Part shown: piece after piece, positions 17,132 through 25,851 of the stretch
Layout of the letters: each line of letters begins with the position of its first letter
Numbering within the stretch: the first letter of the stretch is position 1
From: Streptomyces xantholiticus
GTDB taxonomy: Bacteria > Actinomycetota > Actinomycetes > Streptomycetales > Streptomycetaceae
Direction of reading: 5' to 3'
Assembly (NCBI RefSeq): GCF_014651015.1
Contig: NZ_BMWB01000014.1
Span: forward strand, 62,001 to 126,000
DNA length: 64,000 nt
The notes under the pieces: generated by a model
Told to the model about the DNA's origin: nothing
Seen by the model: the letters and a program-made list of their open reading frames with translations, nothing else
Databases searched by the model: none
Translations under genes and position numbers: made by a program

Positions 17132-18916
17132 CTAGGTGAGGCTCGACGGGACGATCCCGTAACGGCGCATCTTGCGGTACATGGTGGCGCGGGAGATGCC
17201 GAGGTCCTGTGCGGTGCGCTGGACGTTGGAGCCGCGGTCCATCAGCCCACGCAGAATGGCATCCCGTTCCAGCGCTTCGATCGCGGTCAGGACCTTGTGG
17301 GACGAGACCCGGCATTCCGGAGGGAGATCGTCCGCCTGGATGATCCCACCGATCGGGCGCCGTGCCAGGCCGCGGATCACCGACTCCAGCTGCCGGACGT
17401 TTTCCGGCCAGGGGCAGCGTTCCAGCATCGCCAGCGCATCCGGGGAGCAGCTGCTCTCTCCGCTCGGCCGATATTTGAGCAGGAAGAACCGAACCAGGTG
17501 CTCGATGTCGCCATAGCGATGACGGAGGGGCGGCACCTCCACCGAGGCGCCACACAGACGGTCGAGCTCGTCGTCGGTCGTGACCATGGACGGTTGGCTG
17601 GTCATGATCAGTTGCCCGGTGGCCATTTGGTCGGGATGCGCCAGGAGGCTTGTCAGCTGCCGGCGCAGCTGATCTCCCAGCAGATGGACATCGCGCAGTA
17701 CGACCACGGTCGACGGCCTGGCCCGCAGCTCGCGGACATCGCGCAGCCAGTGCTCGGTGGCGTGCGGTGCCTCCGACAGCGGCGCTTCCACCACCTGGAG
17801 CCGGCGCCCGGCATTGTGGGCTCGGTGGACGGCATGGACCAGCGTCCGCTTGCCGGCACCGGCTTCGCCCACGAGATGAAGCCAGGATCCGGCGGCGAAC
17901 GCCGCCTCGGTCTCGGCGACCGCGCGCAGCCATTGCGGGGAGGAGCCCACCAGCCCCAGTCCCGATCGTCCGGGGACGGCGGAAGGAACGGGTCCGGGCT
18001 GGGGACGTCCGATGACCCGGACCCGGAAGACGGCGCCCGCGTCGCTGTCCTCGCGCCGACTTCGGCTGACCCGGAGTTCGGCGACTCGTCCGGAGGGGAG
18101 GGCGATGCTCCGTGTCCCTTCGAACCGGGCATCGGCGGCGATCTCCCGTGCGTGGTCGAGCAGCGCGTAGTGATCCGGCCCTGTCACGGCTGATCTCAAC
18201 TGCTCGTTCATCATGACGACTTCACGGTTGAGGGCCAGGACAGGTCCCGGGCGCACCGAGGAGCACGCATCCATGTAGTCCTGGAACAGGGCCCGCTCCC
18301 GTCGCGAACTGATTGCGGCAATCTCACCCTCGATCTGGCCCGCGACGGAGCGGGCCAGGGCCATGAGCATCCCGGCGGAGCCCTGGCGGACCGTGGTCAG
18401 ATTGAAGGCTCCCAGGAGCGTGCGCCGGACAGGGTGCAGGATCGGCACGGCCGCGCAGTGGAAGTCCCGCAGCTCCTCGACGTAGTGCTGGCTTCCGGCG
18501 ATCATGACCGGGCGGCCGCTGGCAAGCGCGGTCCCGATGCCGTTGGTGCCCACATAGCGCTCGGCGAACACGTGGCCCGGGGCCAGTTGCACTCGGTTGA
18601 GCCGCGTCGTCAGACCCTCGTGGGAGAGCTTGCGGGACAGCACCACGCCGTCACGGTCCGTGATCATGGTGGACACCGGGTCGTCGGCCAGCTGCTCGTG
18701 GAGCCTGTTCACGATGGGCAGCGCCGCCCTGGCGAGCGGACTGTCCAGATTGGGATTCTCGAGGTACGGAGCGTTGATGCAGCTCGACTTCACCTCGTAC
18801 TCGATCGAGCGCTGCCACGAAGCGACCACGAGCGGTCGGGCGCTCGGGTCCTTGGTCACTTCCAGGTACAGCTCTCTGGCCGCTGTCAGTGAGCTGCCAG
18901 GCCGGCGTCGGGGCAT
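17132..18916 (-). CDS. AcoR-type regulator with degenerate sigma-54-activator AAA+ domain
   Basis: A 594-residue regulator. It has a GAF-like sensor (~80-195, with VGTNGIGTALASGRPVMI and HPVRRTLLGAFNLTT), a PAS-like segment (~225-300), an NtrC-type AAA+ domain (~320-520) and a Fis-type HTH (~545-590, NVQRTAQDLGISRATMYRKM). Walker A is GEAGAGKRT (350-358), and VPPLRHRYGDIEHL and WPENVRQLE are conserved. The sigma-54-contact GAFTGA loop is missing and Walker B reads VVVLRDVH without DE. It should therefore work with ordinary sigma factors. It is divergent from the alcohol dehydrogenase/ABC operon, which it probably activates in response to the substrate. Confidence 0.88.
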   Translation of the reverse strand: MPRRRPGSSLTAARELYLEVTKDPSARPLVVASWQRSIEYEVKSSCINAPYLENPNLDSPLARAALPIVNRLHEQLADDPVSTMITDRDGVVLSRKLSHEGLTTRLNRVQLAPGHVFAERYVGTNGIGTALASGRPVMIAGSQHYVEELRDFHCAAVPILHPVRRTLLGAFNLTTVRQGSAGMLMALARSVAGQIEGEIAAISSRRERALFQDYMDACSSVRPGPVLALNREVVMMNEQLRSAVTGPDHYALLDHAREIAADARFEGTRSIALPSGRVAELRVSRSRREDSDAGAVFRVRVIGRPQPGPVPSAVPGRSGLGLVGSSPQWLRAVAETEAAFAAGSWLHLVGEAGAGKRTLVHAVHRAHNAGRRLQVVEAPLSEAPHATEHWLRDVRELRARPSTVVVLRDVHLLGDQLRRQLTSLLAHPDQMATGQLIMTSQPSMVTTDDELDRLCGASVEVPPLRHRYGDIEHLVRFFLLKYRPSGESSCSPDALAMLERCPWPENVRQLESVIRGLARRPIGGIIQADDLPPECRVSSHKVLTAIEALERDAILRGLMDRGSNVQRTAQDLGISRATMYRKMRRYGIVPSSLT

Positions 18917-19001
18917 TTAACACTTCCGTATCGCGCGGGTAATCCCTCGATGGACCGATTGGAACAGCTCGATGCGCCCGCGCCTATGGCGTGTATCACA
19001 T

Positions 19002-19032
19002 TGAGACATCCGCGGACCGTTTCTGAGACATC
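19002..19032 (+). promoter_or_regulatory. Direct repeats TGAGACATC, candidate activator site
   Basis: TGAGACATC occurs at 19002-19010 and again at 19024-19032, 22 bp (two helical turns) apart, in the 178-bp gap between the AcoR-type regulator and the alcohol dehydrogenase. A possible -10, TGTAAT (19053-19058), lies downstream without a good -35, which would fit an activator-dependent promoter. Confidence 0.5.
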
Positions 19033-19094
19033 GGCCTGCGGGCGGCGGCCTGTGTAATCGGCGCACCATCCACCGCCGATTCGCAGGGAGCGCC

Positions 19095-20120
19095 ATGAAA
19101 GCCGTGCAGGTCATCGAGTACGACGAGCCGCCAGTGCTCGTGGATGTGCCGGACCCGCAGATCACCGGTCCGCTGGATGTGATCGTGAAGGTGGGAGGTG
19201 CGGGAGTCTGCCGCACCGATCTCCATATTCTCGAAGGACAGTGGGCCACCAAGAGCGGGGTCGCCCTGCCGTACACCATCGGCCATGAGAACGCCGGCTG
19301 GGTGCAGGAGGTGGGTCAGGCCGTCACCAACGTCAAGGTCGGCGACCCGGTGATCCTGCACCCGCTCGTGACCTGCGGTCTGTGCCGGGCCTGCCGGGAC
19401 GGCGACGACGTGCACTGTATGAGCTCGGCCTTCCCGGGGATCGACGCCGACGGGGGCTACGCCGAGTACCTGAAGACCACCGCCCGCTCGGTCGTGGCGC
19501 TCGACCCGTCCCTCGAGCCGGCCTCGGTGGCGGCTCTGGCCGATGCCGGGCTCACGGCGTACCACGCTGTCGCCAAGGCGGCCCGGATCCTGCGACCGGG
19601 TGACCGGGCCGTGGTGATCGGCGCCGGGGGCCTCGGGCACATCGGCATTCAAGTGCTCCGGGCTCTCTCTCCGGTCGAGATCATCGTGATCGACCGGAGC
19701 GCGGATGCCCTCGCCCTCGCCAAGGAACTCGGGGCCGAGCACACGCTGGTCGCCGACGGCAGTGAGACCGAGCGCGTACTGGAACTCACCGGAGGACACG
19801 GGGCGGAGGCGGTTCTGGACTTCGTCGGCGAGGGGGGTGCCGTCGAGACGGGCGTGGCCTGCCTGCGCCGTCACGGCAACTACTACGTGATCGGTTACGG
19901 AGGCCGACTCGACGTTCCGACGATCGACGTCATCTCCACCGAGATCAACTTCATCGGCAACCTCGTGGGGTCCTACAACGACCTGTCCGAGCTGATGGTG
20001 CTGGCGGCCCAGGGCAAAGTCGGCCTGCACACCCAGCGATACCCCCTCGCGTCCTTCAAGGACGCCCTCGACGACTTGTCCGCCGGTGCCGTACGCGGCA
20101 GAGCGATCTTGATTCCCTGA
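19095..20120 (+). CDS. Zinc-dependent alcohol dehydrogenase (NAD-type)
   Basis: A 341-residue medium-chain dehydrogenase. Catalytic zinc ligands appear at Cys39 (GVCRTDLH) and in GHE (63-65). The structural zinc comes from Cys94, Cys97, Cys100 and Cys108 (CGLCRACRDGDDVHC). The Rossmann motif is GAGGLGHIG, followed by the acidic VIDRS that favours NAD. It oxidises a primary or secondary alcohol to the carbonyl. The ATG has AGGGAG 6 nt upstream. It is first in an operon with an ABC importer (20-nt gap), so the imported compound is probably an alcohol, glycol or polyol that this enzyme oxidises first. Confidence 0.93.
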   Translation: MKAVQVIEYDEPPVLVDVPDPQITGPLDVIVKVGGAGVCRTDLHILEGQWATKSGVALPYTIGHENAGWVQEVGQAVTNVKVGDPVILHPLVTCGLCRACRDGDDVHCMSSAFPGIDADGGYAEYLKTTARSVVALDPSLEPASVAALADAGLTAYHAVAKAARILRPGDRAVVIGAGGLGHIGIQVLRALSPVEIIVIDRSADALALAKELGAEHTLVADGSETERVLELTGGHGAEAVLDFVGEGGAVETGVACLRRHGNYYVIGYGGRLDVPTIDVISTEINFIGNLVGSYNDLSELMVLAAQGKVGLHTQRYPLASFKDALDDLSAGAVRGRAILIP

Positions 20121-20139
20121 CGGTCGAAGGAGTACTCCC

Positions 20140-21735
20140 ATGCGCAACGGTTCGTACAAGGGCCTGGTCGCCGCCGCGATCGTCGTGGCCCTCACCGCCA
20201 CTGCCTGCACCGGTCAGGACCCTGTCGAGAACAAGCCGGACAAGCCCGCGCTGTTCAAGCCGGGTTCGGAGATCAGCTACAGCAAGTACAGCAAGAACTA
20301 CCCCAAGACGAAGGTCAAGGACGTCCCGGGCCCCTGCAGCTACGAGTCGATCAGCCGCAAGGACTACTCCGGTCAGACGCTGAAGATCATCAGCCATGCC
20401 ATCCCCGTCATCGGCGAGCCGACCCAGCTGCATGCCGAGCAGTTCGAGGAGATCACCGGGGCGAATGTGGAGGTGATCAACGTCCCCTTCGGGGAGTTGC
20501 ACCAGAAGATCCTCACGCCTCTGCAAGCAGGCCAGCCGGCGTACGACGTCATGTTCTACCCCTCCTTGTGGATCGGCGACATGGCCCCTCATCTGGCCCC
20601 GGTACCGAAGAAGTATCTGGACACTCCCGGCATGAAGGACGTCACCAAGGCCTACATGGACGTGGCGACCTGGGACGGGAAGGTCGTGCAGTACCCCGTG
20701 GACGGGGACAGGCACTACCTCAAGGTCCGGACGGATGTCCTTGAGGACCCGAAGCGGCAGGCGGCGTACAAGGCGGCCACGGGCAAGGACCTCCGGACTC
20801 CGAGGACGTGGACCGAATACCAGGAGATCGCCGCGTACTTCAGCGGCAAGGATGTCGACGGCGACGGCAAGCCGAACTTCGGCAGTGCCGAGGTGACGAA
20901 GCGTGACGACCTGACGTTCTCGGCGTTCATCAGCCGGGCGGCACCGTACGTCAAGCACCCGGACGTCGAGGGCGGCCTCTTCTTCGACCTCGAGAGCATG
21001 AAGCCGCTGATCAACACGCCCGGTTTCGTACGCGCCCTCGAGGACATGGTGAAGGCCAAGTCGACCTGGGCACCCGGCGGCGCGAACTTCGGTCTGGGAG
21101 ACGAGATCCTCTCGTTCGGCGGTGGCCAGAGCGTGATGTCCTATTCATGGGACGACGCCTTCATCCAGGCCCAGCAGCCGGACGGGACGATCCGCAACAA
21201 GATCGGGGCGGCGGAGTTGCCGGGATCCGACGAGGTCTACAACCGCACCACGAAGGCGTGGGACAAGAAGCCCAACCAGGCGCCCTACTTCACCTGGGGC
21301 TGGACGTCGGCGGTGGCCAAGGCCGCGCGCAACCAGAACATGGCCTTCGACTATCTGTGCTTCTTCAGCAACGAGGCCAACACGGCTCTGGACCTGACCA
21401 TCGGTCGTTTCGGTGTCAACCCCTACCGCAAGGCGCACTTCGACGCGGACTTCTGGGAGCAGCAGGGCTGGGACAAGGACGTCGCCGAGTCGTACGTCCG
21501 CACGCTCTCCGGCATGGAGTCGAGTACCAACCGCGTCTTCGACCTGCGCGTACCGGGTGTCAACGGGTACATGTCGGCACTGGCCAACGGCGTCGCCGCG
21601 GCGCTCGCCGGGCAGAAGGCTCCGCAGCGCGCGCTGGACGACGTGGCCGCGGAGTGGGAGAGGATCACCGACCAGATCGGCAAGGACAAGGTCCGGAGCG
21701 CCTATCGACATGTGGTCGCACTCGAGGACAACTGA
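20140..21735 (+). CDS. ABC transporter solute-binding lipoprotein
   Basis: A 531-residue extracellular substrate-binding protein. A lipoprotein signal (GLVAAAIVVALTATAC, lipid-anchored Cys23) is followed by a family-1-like binding fold (QTLKIISHAIPVIGEPTQL, QFEEITGANVEVINVPFGEL, QAGQPAYDVMFYPSLW). It is somewhat longer than sugar-binding proteins, as in GlpV-type and other large SBPs. GAAGGAG sits 7 nt before the ATG. It delivers substrate to the two permeases downstream and is separated from them by a strong hairpin. The ligand is unknown; the adjoining alcohol dehydrogenase suggests an alcohol or polyol. Confidence 0.9.
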   Translation: MRNGSYKGLVAAAIVVALTATACTGQDPVENKPDKPALFKPGSEISYSKYSKNYPKTKVKDVPGPCSYESISRKDYSGQTLKIISHAIPVIGEPTQLHAEQFEEITGANVEVINVPFGELHQKILTPLQAGQPAYDVMFYPSLWIGDMAPHLAPVPKKYLDTPGMKDVTKAYMDVATWDGKVVQYPVDGDRHYLKVRTDVLEDPKRQAAYKAATGKDLRTPRTWTEYQEIAAYFSGKDVDGDGKPNFGSAEVTKRDDLTFSAFISRAAPYVKHPDVEGGLFFDLESMKPLINTPGFVRALEDMVKAKSTWAPGGANFGLGDEILSFGGGQSVMSYSWDDAFIQAQQPDGTIRNKIGAAELPGSDEVYNRTTKAWDKKPNQAPYFTWGWTSAVAKAARNQNMAFDYLCFFSNEANTALDLTIGRFGVNPYRKAHFDADFWEQQGWDKDVAESYVRTLSGMESSTNRVFDLRVPGVNGYMSALANGVAAALAGQKAPQRALDDVAAEWERITDQIGKDKVRSAYRHVVALEDN

Positions 21736-21745
21736 CCTGATCGCA

Positions 21746-21793
21746 GGGCGCCCCGGGTGGCCGGCCGAGCCCGTCGGCCACCCGGGGGCGCCC
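21746..21793 (+). terminator. Intra-operon hairpin between binding protein and permeases
   Basis: GGGCGCCCCGGGTGGCC (21746-21762) pairs with 21776-21793, an ~17-bp GC stem with one bulged base and a 13-base loop. Lying right after the SBP stop, it should either terminate part of the transcripts or protect the SBP mRNA end, giving more binding protein than permease. Confidence 0.6.
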
Positions 21794-21815
21794 GCCCACT
21801 TCCGCAAGGACAACC

Positions 21816-22694
21816 ATGGAAGCTCTGCGTCGGCACAAGAGCATGTTCCTCCTCCCAGGACTGCTCACGCTCGCACTCATCATCATCTTTCCGCTTCTGT
21901 TCACCATTCGTGTCAGCTTCTCCGGCTGGAACGTCAGCAACCCGCAGTTGGACTTCATAGGCGGGGCCAACTACGCGACGATGCTGCACGACAGCCGATT
22001 CTGGGCCTCGATCATGCGCCTGGTCCTGCTGGCCGGCGGCACGGTCCTGATCCAGTACGTGATCGGATTCGGGATGGCCCTGCTCGTCTGGCGTGAGGCA
22101 CGCGGCCGTCGTCTGTGGCGGGTGCTGTTCCTCGTCCCCATGATGACCACTCCCGTGGTGATGGCCGCCATCTGGCAGATGATCTTCCACGAGTCGCTGG
22201 GGCCGGTGAACGATCTGCTCGGGATGCTCGGCCTCGCCGAGGTGCCCTGGCTCACCGAGTCCGGTCCGGCGCTGGTCGCGCTGATGACCGTCGAGGTCTG
22301 GCAGTGGACCCCGTTCATGTTCCTGTTGCTGCTGGCCGGCCTGTTGAGCCTCCCCAAGGAACCGTTCATGGCCGCAGCCATCGACGGGGCGGACGCTTGG
22401 CGCACCTTCCGGAAGGTGACGTTCCCGCTCATGGCGCCGGTGTCCGTCGCGGCAATCATCATCCGGCTGATCGAGGCGTCCAAGCTCTCCGACAGCGTCT
22501 ACGTGCTGACCTCCGGGGGGCCGGGCTCCTCCACGGAGACGCCGGGCTACTACCTCTACATCCAGGGGCTCAGGGATCAGCAGACCGGGTACAGCGGGGC
22601 GATGTCCCTGACCTATCTGGTCCTGATGATCGTCACGCTCACGGTCGTCGCCGCCTTGCTCGCCAGGGCCTTCAAGCTGAAGGGGGACTCATGA
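21816..22694 (+). CDS. ABC transporter permease (MalF-like)
   Basis: A 292-residue inner-membrane permease with six predicted helices (for example LLTLALIIIFPLLFTIRVSF near the start). The EAA loop AAAIDGADAWRTFRKVTFPLM docks onto the ATPases. It is one of two heterodimeric permease subunits of the importer. Its stop overlaps the next start (ATGA at 22691). Confidence 0.93.
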   Translation: MEALRRHKSMFLLPGLLTLALIIIFPLLFTIRVSFSGWNVSNPQLDFIGGANYATMLHDSRFWASIMRLVLLAGGTVLIQYVIGFGMALLVWREARGRRLWRVLFLVPMMTTPVVMAAIWQMIFHESLGPVNDLLGMLGLAEVPWLTESGPALVALMTVEVWQWTPFMFLLLLAGLLSLPKEPFMAAAIDGADAWRTFRKVTFPLMAPVSVAAIIIRLIEASKLSDSVYVLTSGGPGSSTETPGYYLYIQGLRDQQTGYSGAMSLTYLVLMIVTLTVVAALLARAFKLKGDS

Positions 22695-23536
22695 GGTCGC
22701 GCCTTTATCCCGTGTTCAAGTACACCGTGATCGCACTCTGGGCCTGCTTCGTCGCAGGACCGTTCTTCTGGGCCATGACGACCAGTTTCAAGGACGTCAA
22801 CGGCGTCCAGGGTGGCGCCACTTACCTACCATGGCTGCAGTACGAACCCACCGTCATCGGGTGGCGCAACATCTTCGGCGGAGCCGGGGGTGTCGATGTG
22901 ATGCAGCCCTTCTTCAACAGCGCCGTCGTCACCCTCGCCGCCTCGGCCATCAGCCTCGTCCTCGGGTCCCTGGCCGCCTACGCGTTGTCCCGATACCGCT
23001 TCAAGTTCGGCTTCATCAAGAACAGCGACATCGTCTTCTTCTTCGTGTCACAGCGGATCATGCCGCCCGTCGTCCTGGTGATCCCGTTCTTCTACCTGTT
23101 GCAGTGGACGGGCCTGCTGGACACGATCCTGGGCCTGGTGATCGTGACGGTTGCCCTGCTGCTGCCGATCGCGGTCTGGGTGATGGTCGACTTCTTCAAC
23201 GGCATTCCGCGTGAGATCGACGAAATGGCCATGCTCGACGGCTGCGGCCCGTTCCAGACCTTCGTGCGTGCGATCCTGCCGAACTCCCTGCCCGGGCTGA
23301 CCGTGGCCGCGATGTTCTGTGCGGTGTTCGGCTGGAACGACTTCTTCTTCGCCTTCCGGCTGACCTTCACCGAGGTGCAGACCCTGCCGCAGGCTGTCGT
23401 CGCCCTCAACTCGTCCATCCCGCCCTGGTGGACCCTGTCCGCCGCTGCCCTCTTCGGCGTGGCGCCGCTGATCCTTCTCGCGCTCTGGGTCGAGCGCTAT
23501 CTGTCCAAGGGAAACCTCTCGGGAGCGGTCCGATGA
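22691..23536 (+). CDS. ABC transporter permease (MalG-like)
   Basis: A 281-residue permease with about six membrane helices and the EAA loop MAMLDGCGPFQTFVRAILPN. The start ATG overlaps the preceding stop and its own stop overlaps the first ATPase gene, so all are translationally coupled. It is the second channel subunit. An insertion after the first helix, rich in NGVQGG, is an extracytoplasmic loop. Confidence 0.93.
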   Translation: MRSRLYPVFKYTVIALWACFVAGPFFWAMTTSFKDVNGVQGGATYLPWLQYEPTVIGWRNIFGGAGGVDVMQPFFNSAVVTLAASAISLVLGSLAAYALSRYRFKFGFIKNSDIVFFFVSQRIMPPVVLVIPFFYLLQWTGLLDTILGLVIVTVALLLPIAVWVMVDFFNGIPREIDEMAMLDGCGPFQTFVRAILPNSLPGLTVAAMFCAVFGWNDFFFAFRLTFTEVQTLPQAVVALNSSIPPWWTLSAAALFGVAPLILLALWVERYLSKGNLSGAVR

Positions 23537-24621
23537 ACCTGAGTGCTACTGATCTGTGCCTGACCGTCGACGGCGTCGACCATCTCAAGCAGGTGACCGC
23601 GACCTTTGTGCCGGGACGGCTCCACACTGTGATCGGCCGGACGATGGCGGGGAAGACGACCCTGCTGCGGGTCCTGGCAGGTCTGCAGGCAGTGGATTCC
23701 GGCGCACTGACGAGGGAGGGAGCCGACTTCCTCAAAACGCCGGTGTGGCGACGCGACACCGCCATGGTCTACCAGCAGTTCATCAACTACCCGCATCTCA
23801 ACGTGTTCGACAACGTCGCTTTCCCGCTCAGGCGGGCGGGACTGTCGCGAAACGAGATTCGGCGACGTGTGATCAGCAGCCTGGCACGCGTCGGGCTGGC
23901 CGACTTCGAGCGGCGCAAGCCGTCTCAGCTCTCCGGTGGCCAGCAGCAGCGGGTTGCGCTGGCTCGCGCCCTTGCCCGCGGCACGGGCATCCTCCTGCTC
24001 GACGAGCCGCTGGCAAATCTGGACTACAAGTTGCGCGAACAGTTGCGCGACGAGTTCAGAACCCTCTTCTCGGACCAGGGCGACACGGTGGTGATCTACA
24101 CCACCACGGAACCCGCCGAGGCGATGATGCTCGGTGACGTGGTGCTGGTCATGCACGAAGGACAGATCCTCCAGATCGGTTCTCCGCAGGAGGTCTTCGA
24201 GCGCCCGGCGACGACCACGGTGGCTTCCATCATCAACGACCCGCCCATGAACATCTTCACGGGACGCATCGAGAGCGGGCAGGTCACGGTGGCAGGCTTC
24301 CAGGCGACGCACGTGTCCGCGCATCTCGCCGACCTGCCCGACGGGGTCTACCAGTTCGGCCTGCGCGCGACGGACGTCAGCCTGGCCTCCGCCGGCGTCG
24401 AGGGCGAGGTCACCTTCGTCGAGATCTCCGGCTCGGAGACGTTCGTCCACGCGGCCGTGGGCGAGACCCCGTTCGTCATACAGATCGAGGGCATCCATGA
24501 CGTCGCTCTCGGCGACCTGGTGAAACTGCGACTGCGTCCTGAGCGCCTGTTCGCCTTCGACGAGGAAGGGTCGCTCGTGCGGACGCCTTCCTACGATCTC
24601 GCTCCAGTGGAAGGACGTTGA
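23533..24621 (+). CDS. ABC importer ATPase 1 (GlpS-like, lacks switch histidine)
   Basis: A 362-residue ATPase of the MalK/UgpC type. Walker A is GRTMAGKTTLL (unusual), the signature LSGGQQQRVALARA is intact, and Walker B is ILLLDEPLANLD. The H-loop reads YTTTEPAEAM, so the switch histidine is replaced by Thr. A C-terminal regulatory TOBE-like domain follows (~240-350). With ATPase 2, which has the opposite defects, it should form a heterodimer with one competent ATP site. The GRT-type Walker A and paired arrangement match the glycerol transporter GlpS/GlpT of rhizobia. Confidence 0.9.
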   Translation: MNLSATDLCLTVDGVDHLKQVTATFVPGRLHTVIGRTMAGKTTLLRVLAGLQAVDSGALTREGADFLKTPVWRRDTAMVYQQFINYPHLNVFDNVAFPLRRAGLSRNEIRRRVISSLARVGLADFERRKPSQLSGGQQQRVALARALARGTGILLLDEPLANLDYKLREQLRDEFRTLFSDQGDTVVIYTTTEPAEAMMLGDVVLVMHEGQILQIGSPQEVFERPATTTVASIINDPPMNIFTGRIESGQVTVAGFQATHVSAHLADLPDGVYQFGLRATDVSLASAGVEGEVTFVEISGSETFVHAAVGETPFVIQIEGIHDVALGDLVKLRLRPERLFAFDEEGSLVRTPSYDLAPVEGR

Positions 24622-24622
24622 T

Positions 24623-25702
24623 ATGACGCAGTTGGACATCGTCGACGTCGGGCACAGCTACACGCCTGGGTCCGAGGAGGAGCGGTGGGCTCTCAAGCCA
24701 CTCGGGCTGACCTTCGAGGCCGGCAAGACCTACGCATTGGTCGGACCGTCGGGCTGCGGCAAGACCACGCTTCTGAACATCCTGTCCGGGCTGGTCAGGC
24801 CGTCACAGGGCCAGGTCCTCTTCGACGGCGCCGACGTCACGGCTCTGCCCACGAAGGCGCGCAACATCGCCCAGGTGTTCCAGTTTCCCGTCATCTACCA
24901 GTCGATGACGGTGTACGAGAACCTCGCCTTCCCCCTGCAGTGCCGCCGGTGGGACAAGGCAAGGATCGATGCCAAGGTCCATCAGGTCGCCGAGGCACTG
25001 GACCTGGACGACCGGCTCAGACAGCCCGCCCGGCGGCTCACCGCCGACGACAAACAGCTCATCTCGCTCGGCCGTGGTCTTGTCCGCGACGACGTGGCGG
25101 CCGTGCTGATGGACGAGCCACTGACGGTCATCGATCCACAGCTGAAGCACTCGCTGCGGCGCAAGATCCGTGAGATCACCGAGCAGTTCCGGCCCACAGT
25201 GATCTACGTTACCCACGACCAGTACGAAGCAATGAGCATTGCGCAGGAAGTGCTGGTCATGAAGGACGGCCGAGCCATGCAGCAGGGCACCCCGGAGCAG
25301 CTCTTCGAGGCCCCCTCGTCAACGTACGTCGGCTACTTCATCGGATCGCCGGCAATGAACTTCCTGACCGTGGACCGGACCCACGGGAACGTCACTCTTG
25401 GGGGCCGGGCCCTGGCCATGGCGTGGGACATTCCGCAGAGCACCTCCGAGAGCCAGGTGGGAATCCGGCCCGAGTACGTCGAAGTCGTCACGGAACCCGG
25501 GCCCAATACGTTTCCCGCCAGGCTTCGGGACGTCCGGGACCACGGGCCGCAGCGGGTCTTCGAGATGGAGGTGGCCGGCCAGCTCATCCGGGCGAAGGTG
25601 CCGCGGGAGAACGGAATTCCGGCGCTCGAAGAGTTCCTGGTGCATCTTCCGCGCGCCAAGGCCCTCCCCTATGCGGACGGTCGCCTCGTACTCCACTCGT
25701 AG
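24623..25702 (+). CDS. ABC importer ATPase 2 (GlpT-like, degenerate signature motif)
   Basis: A 359-residue ATPase with canonical Walker A GPSGCGKTTLL, Walker B VLMDEPLTVID and switch YVTHDQYEAM. The signature motif is replaced by LTADDKQLISLGRGLVRD, so it lacks LSGGQ. The C-terminal TOBE-like region resembles MalK-type domains. It begins 1 nt after ATPase 1 and ends the operon, before the hairpin at 25722-25744. Each protein supplies what the other lacks, so only one of the two composite sites should hydrolyse ATP. Confidence 0.9.
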   Translation: MTQLDIVDVGHSYTPGSEEERWALKPLGLTFEAGKTYALVGPSGCGKTTLLNILSGLVRPSQGQVLFDGADVTALPTKARNIAQVFQFPVIYQSMTVYENLAFPLQCRRWDKARIDAKVHQVAEALDLDDRLRQPARRLTADDKQLISLGRGLVRDDVAAVLMDEPLTVIDPQLKHSLRRKIREITEQFRPTVIYVTHDQYEAMSIAQEVLVMKDGRAMQQGTPEQLFEAPSSTYVGYFIGSPAMNFLTVDRTHGNVTLGGRALAMAWDIPQSTSESQVGIRPEYVEVVTEPGPNTFPARLRDVRDHGPQRVFEMEVAGQLIRAKVPRENGIPALEEFLVHLPRAKALPYADGRLVLHS

Positions 25703-25721
25703 AAATCATTGGACAGGTGGC

Positions 25722-25744
25722 TCCGGGCCCTGCCCGGGCCCGGA
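25722..25744. terminator. Terminator between ABC operon and SpoIIE-domain gene
   Basis: TCCGGGCCC, a 5-base loop and GGGCCCGGA form a 9-bp perfect stem 20 bases after the ATPase 2 stop. It lies between convergent genes and can serve both strands. Confidence 0.6.
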
Positions 25745-25851
25745 ACGCTTCGTGCTCCTCCTCGGTGGCGCTGCGCCGTGTGCGGCTGGACAGGTCCCCT
25801 GCTCGGGGCCTGCTCCGGCATGGCGGTGGCAGCTGCTCGCGGACTGTCGGT

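Noticed and set aside
17132-19095. A true sigma-54 system with a -24/-12 promoter
   Set aside because: No TGGC-N7-TTGC-like element was seen in 18917-19094, and the activator lacks the GAFTGA motif.
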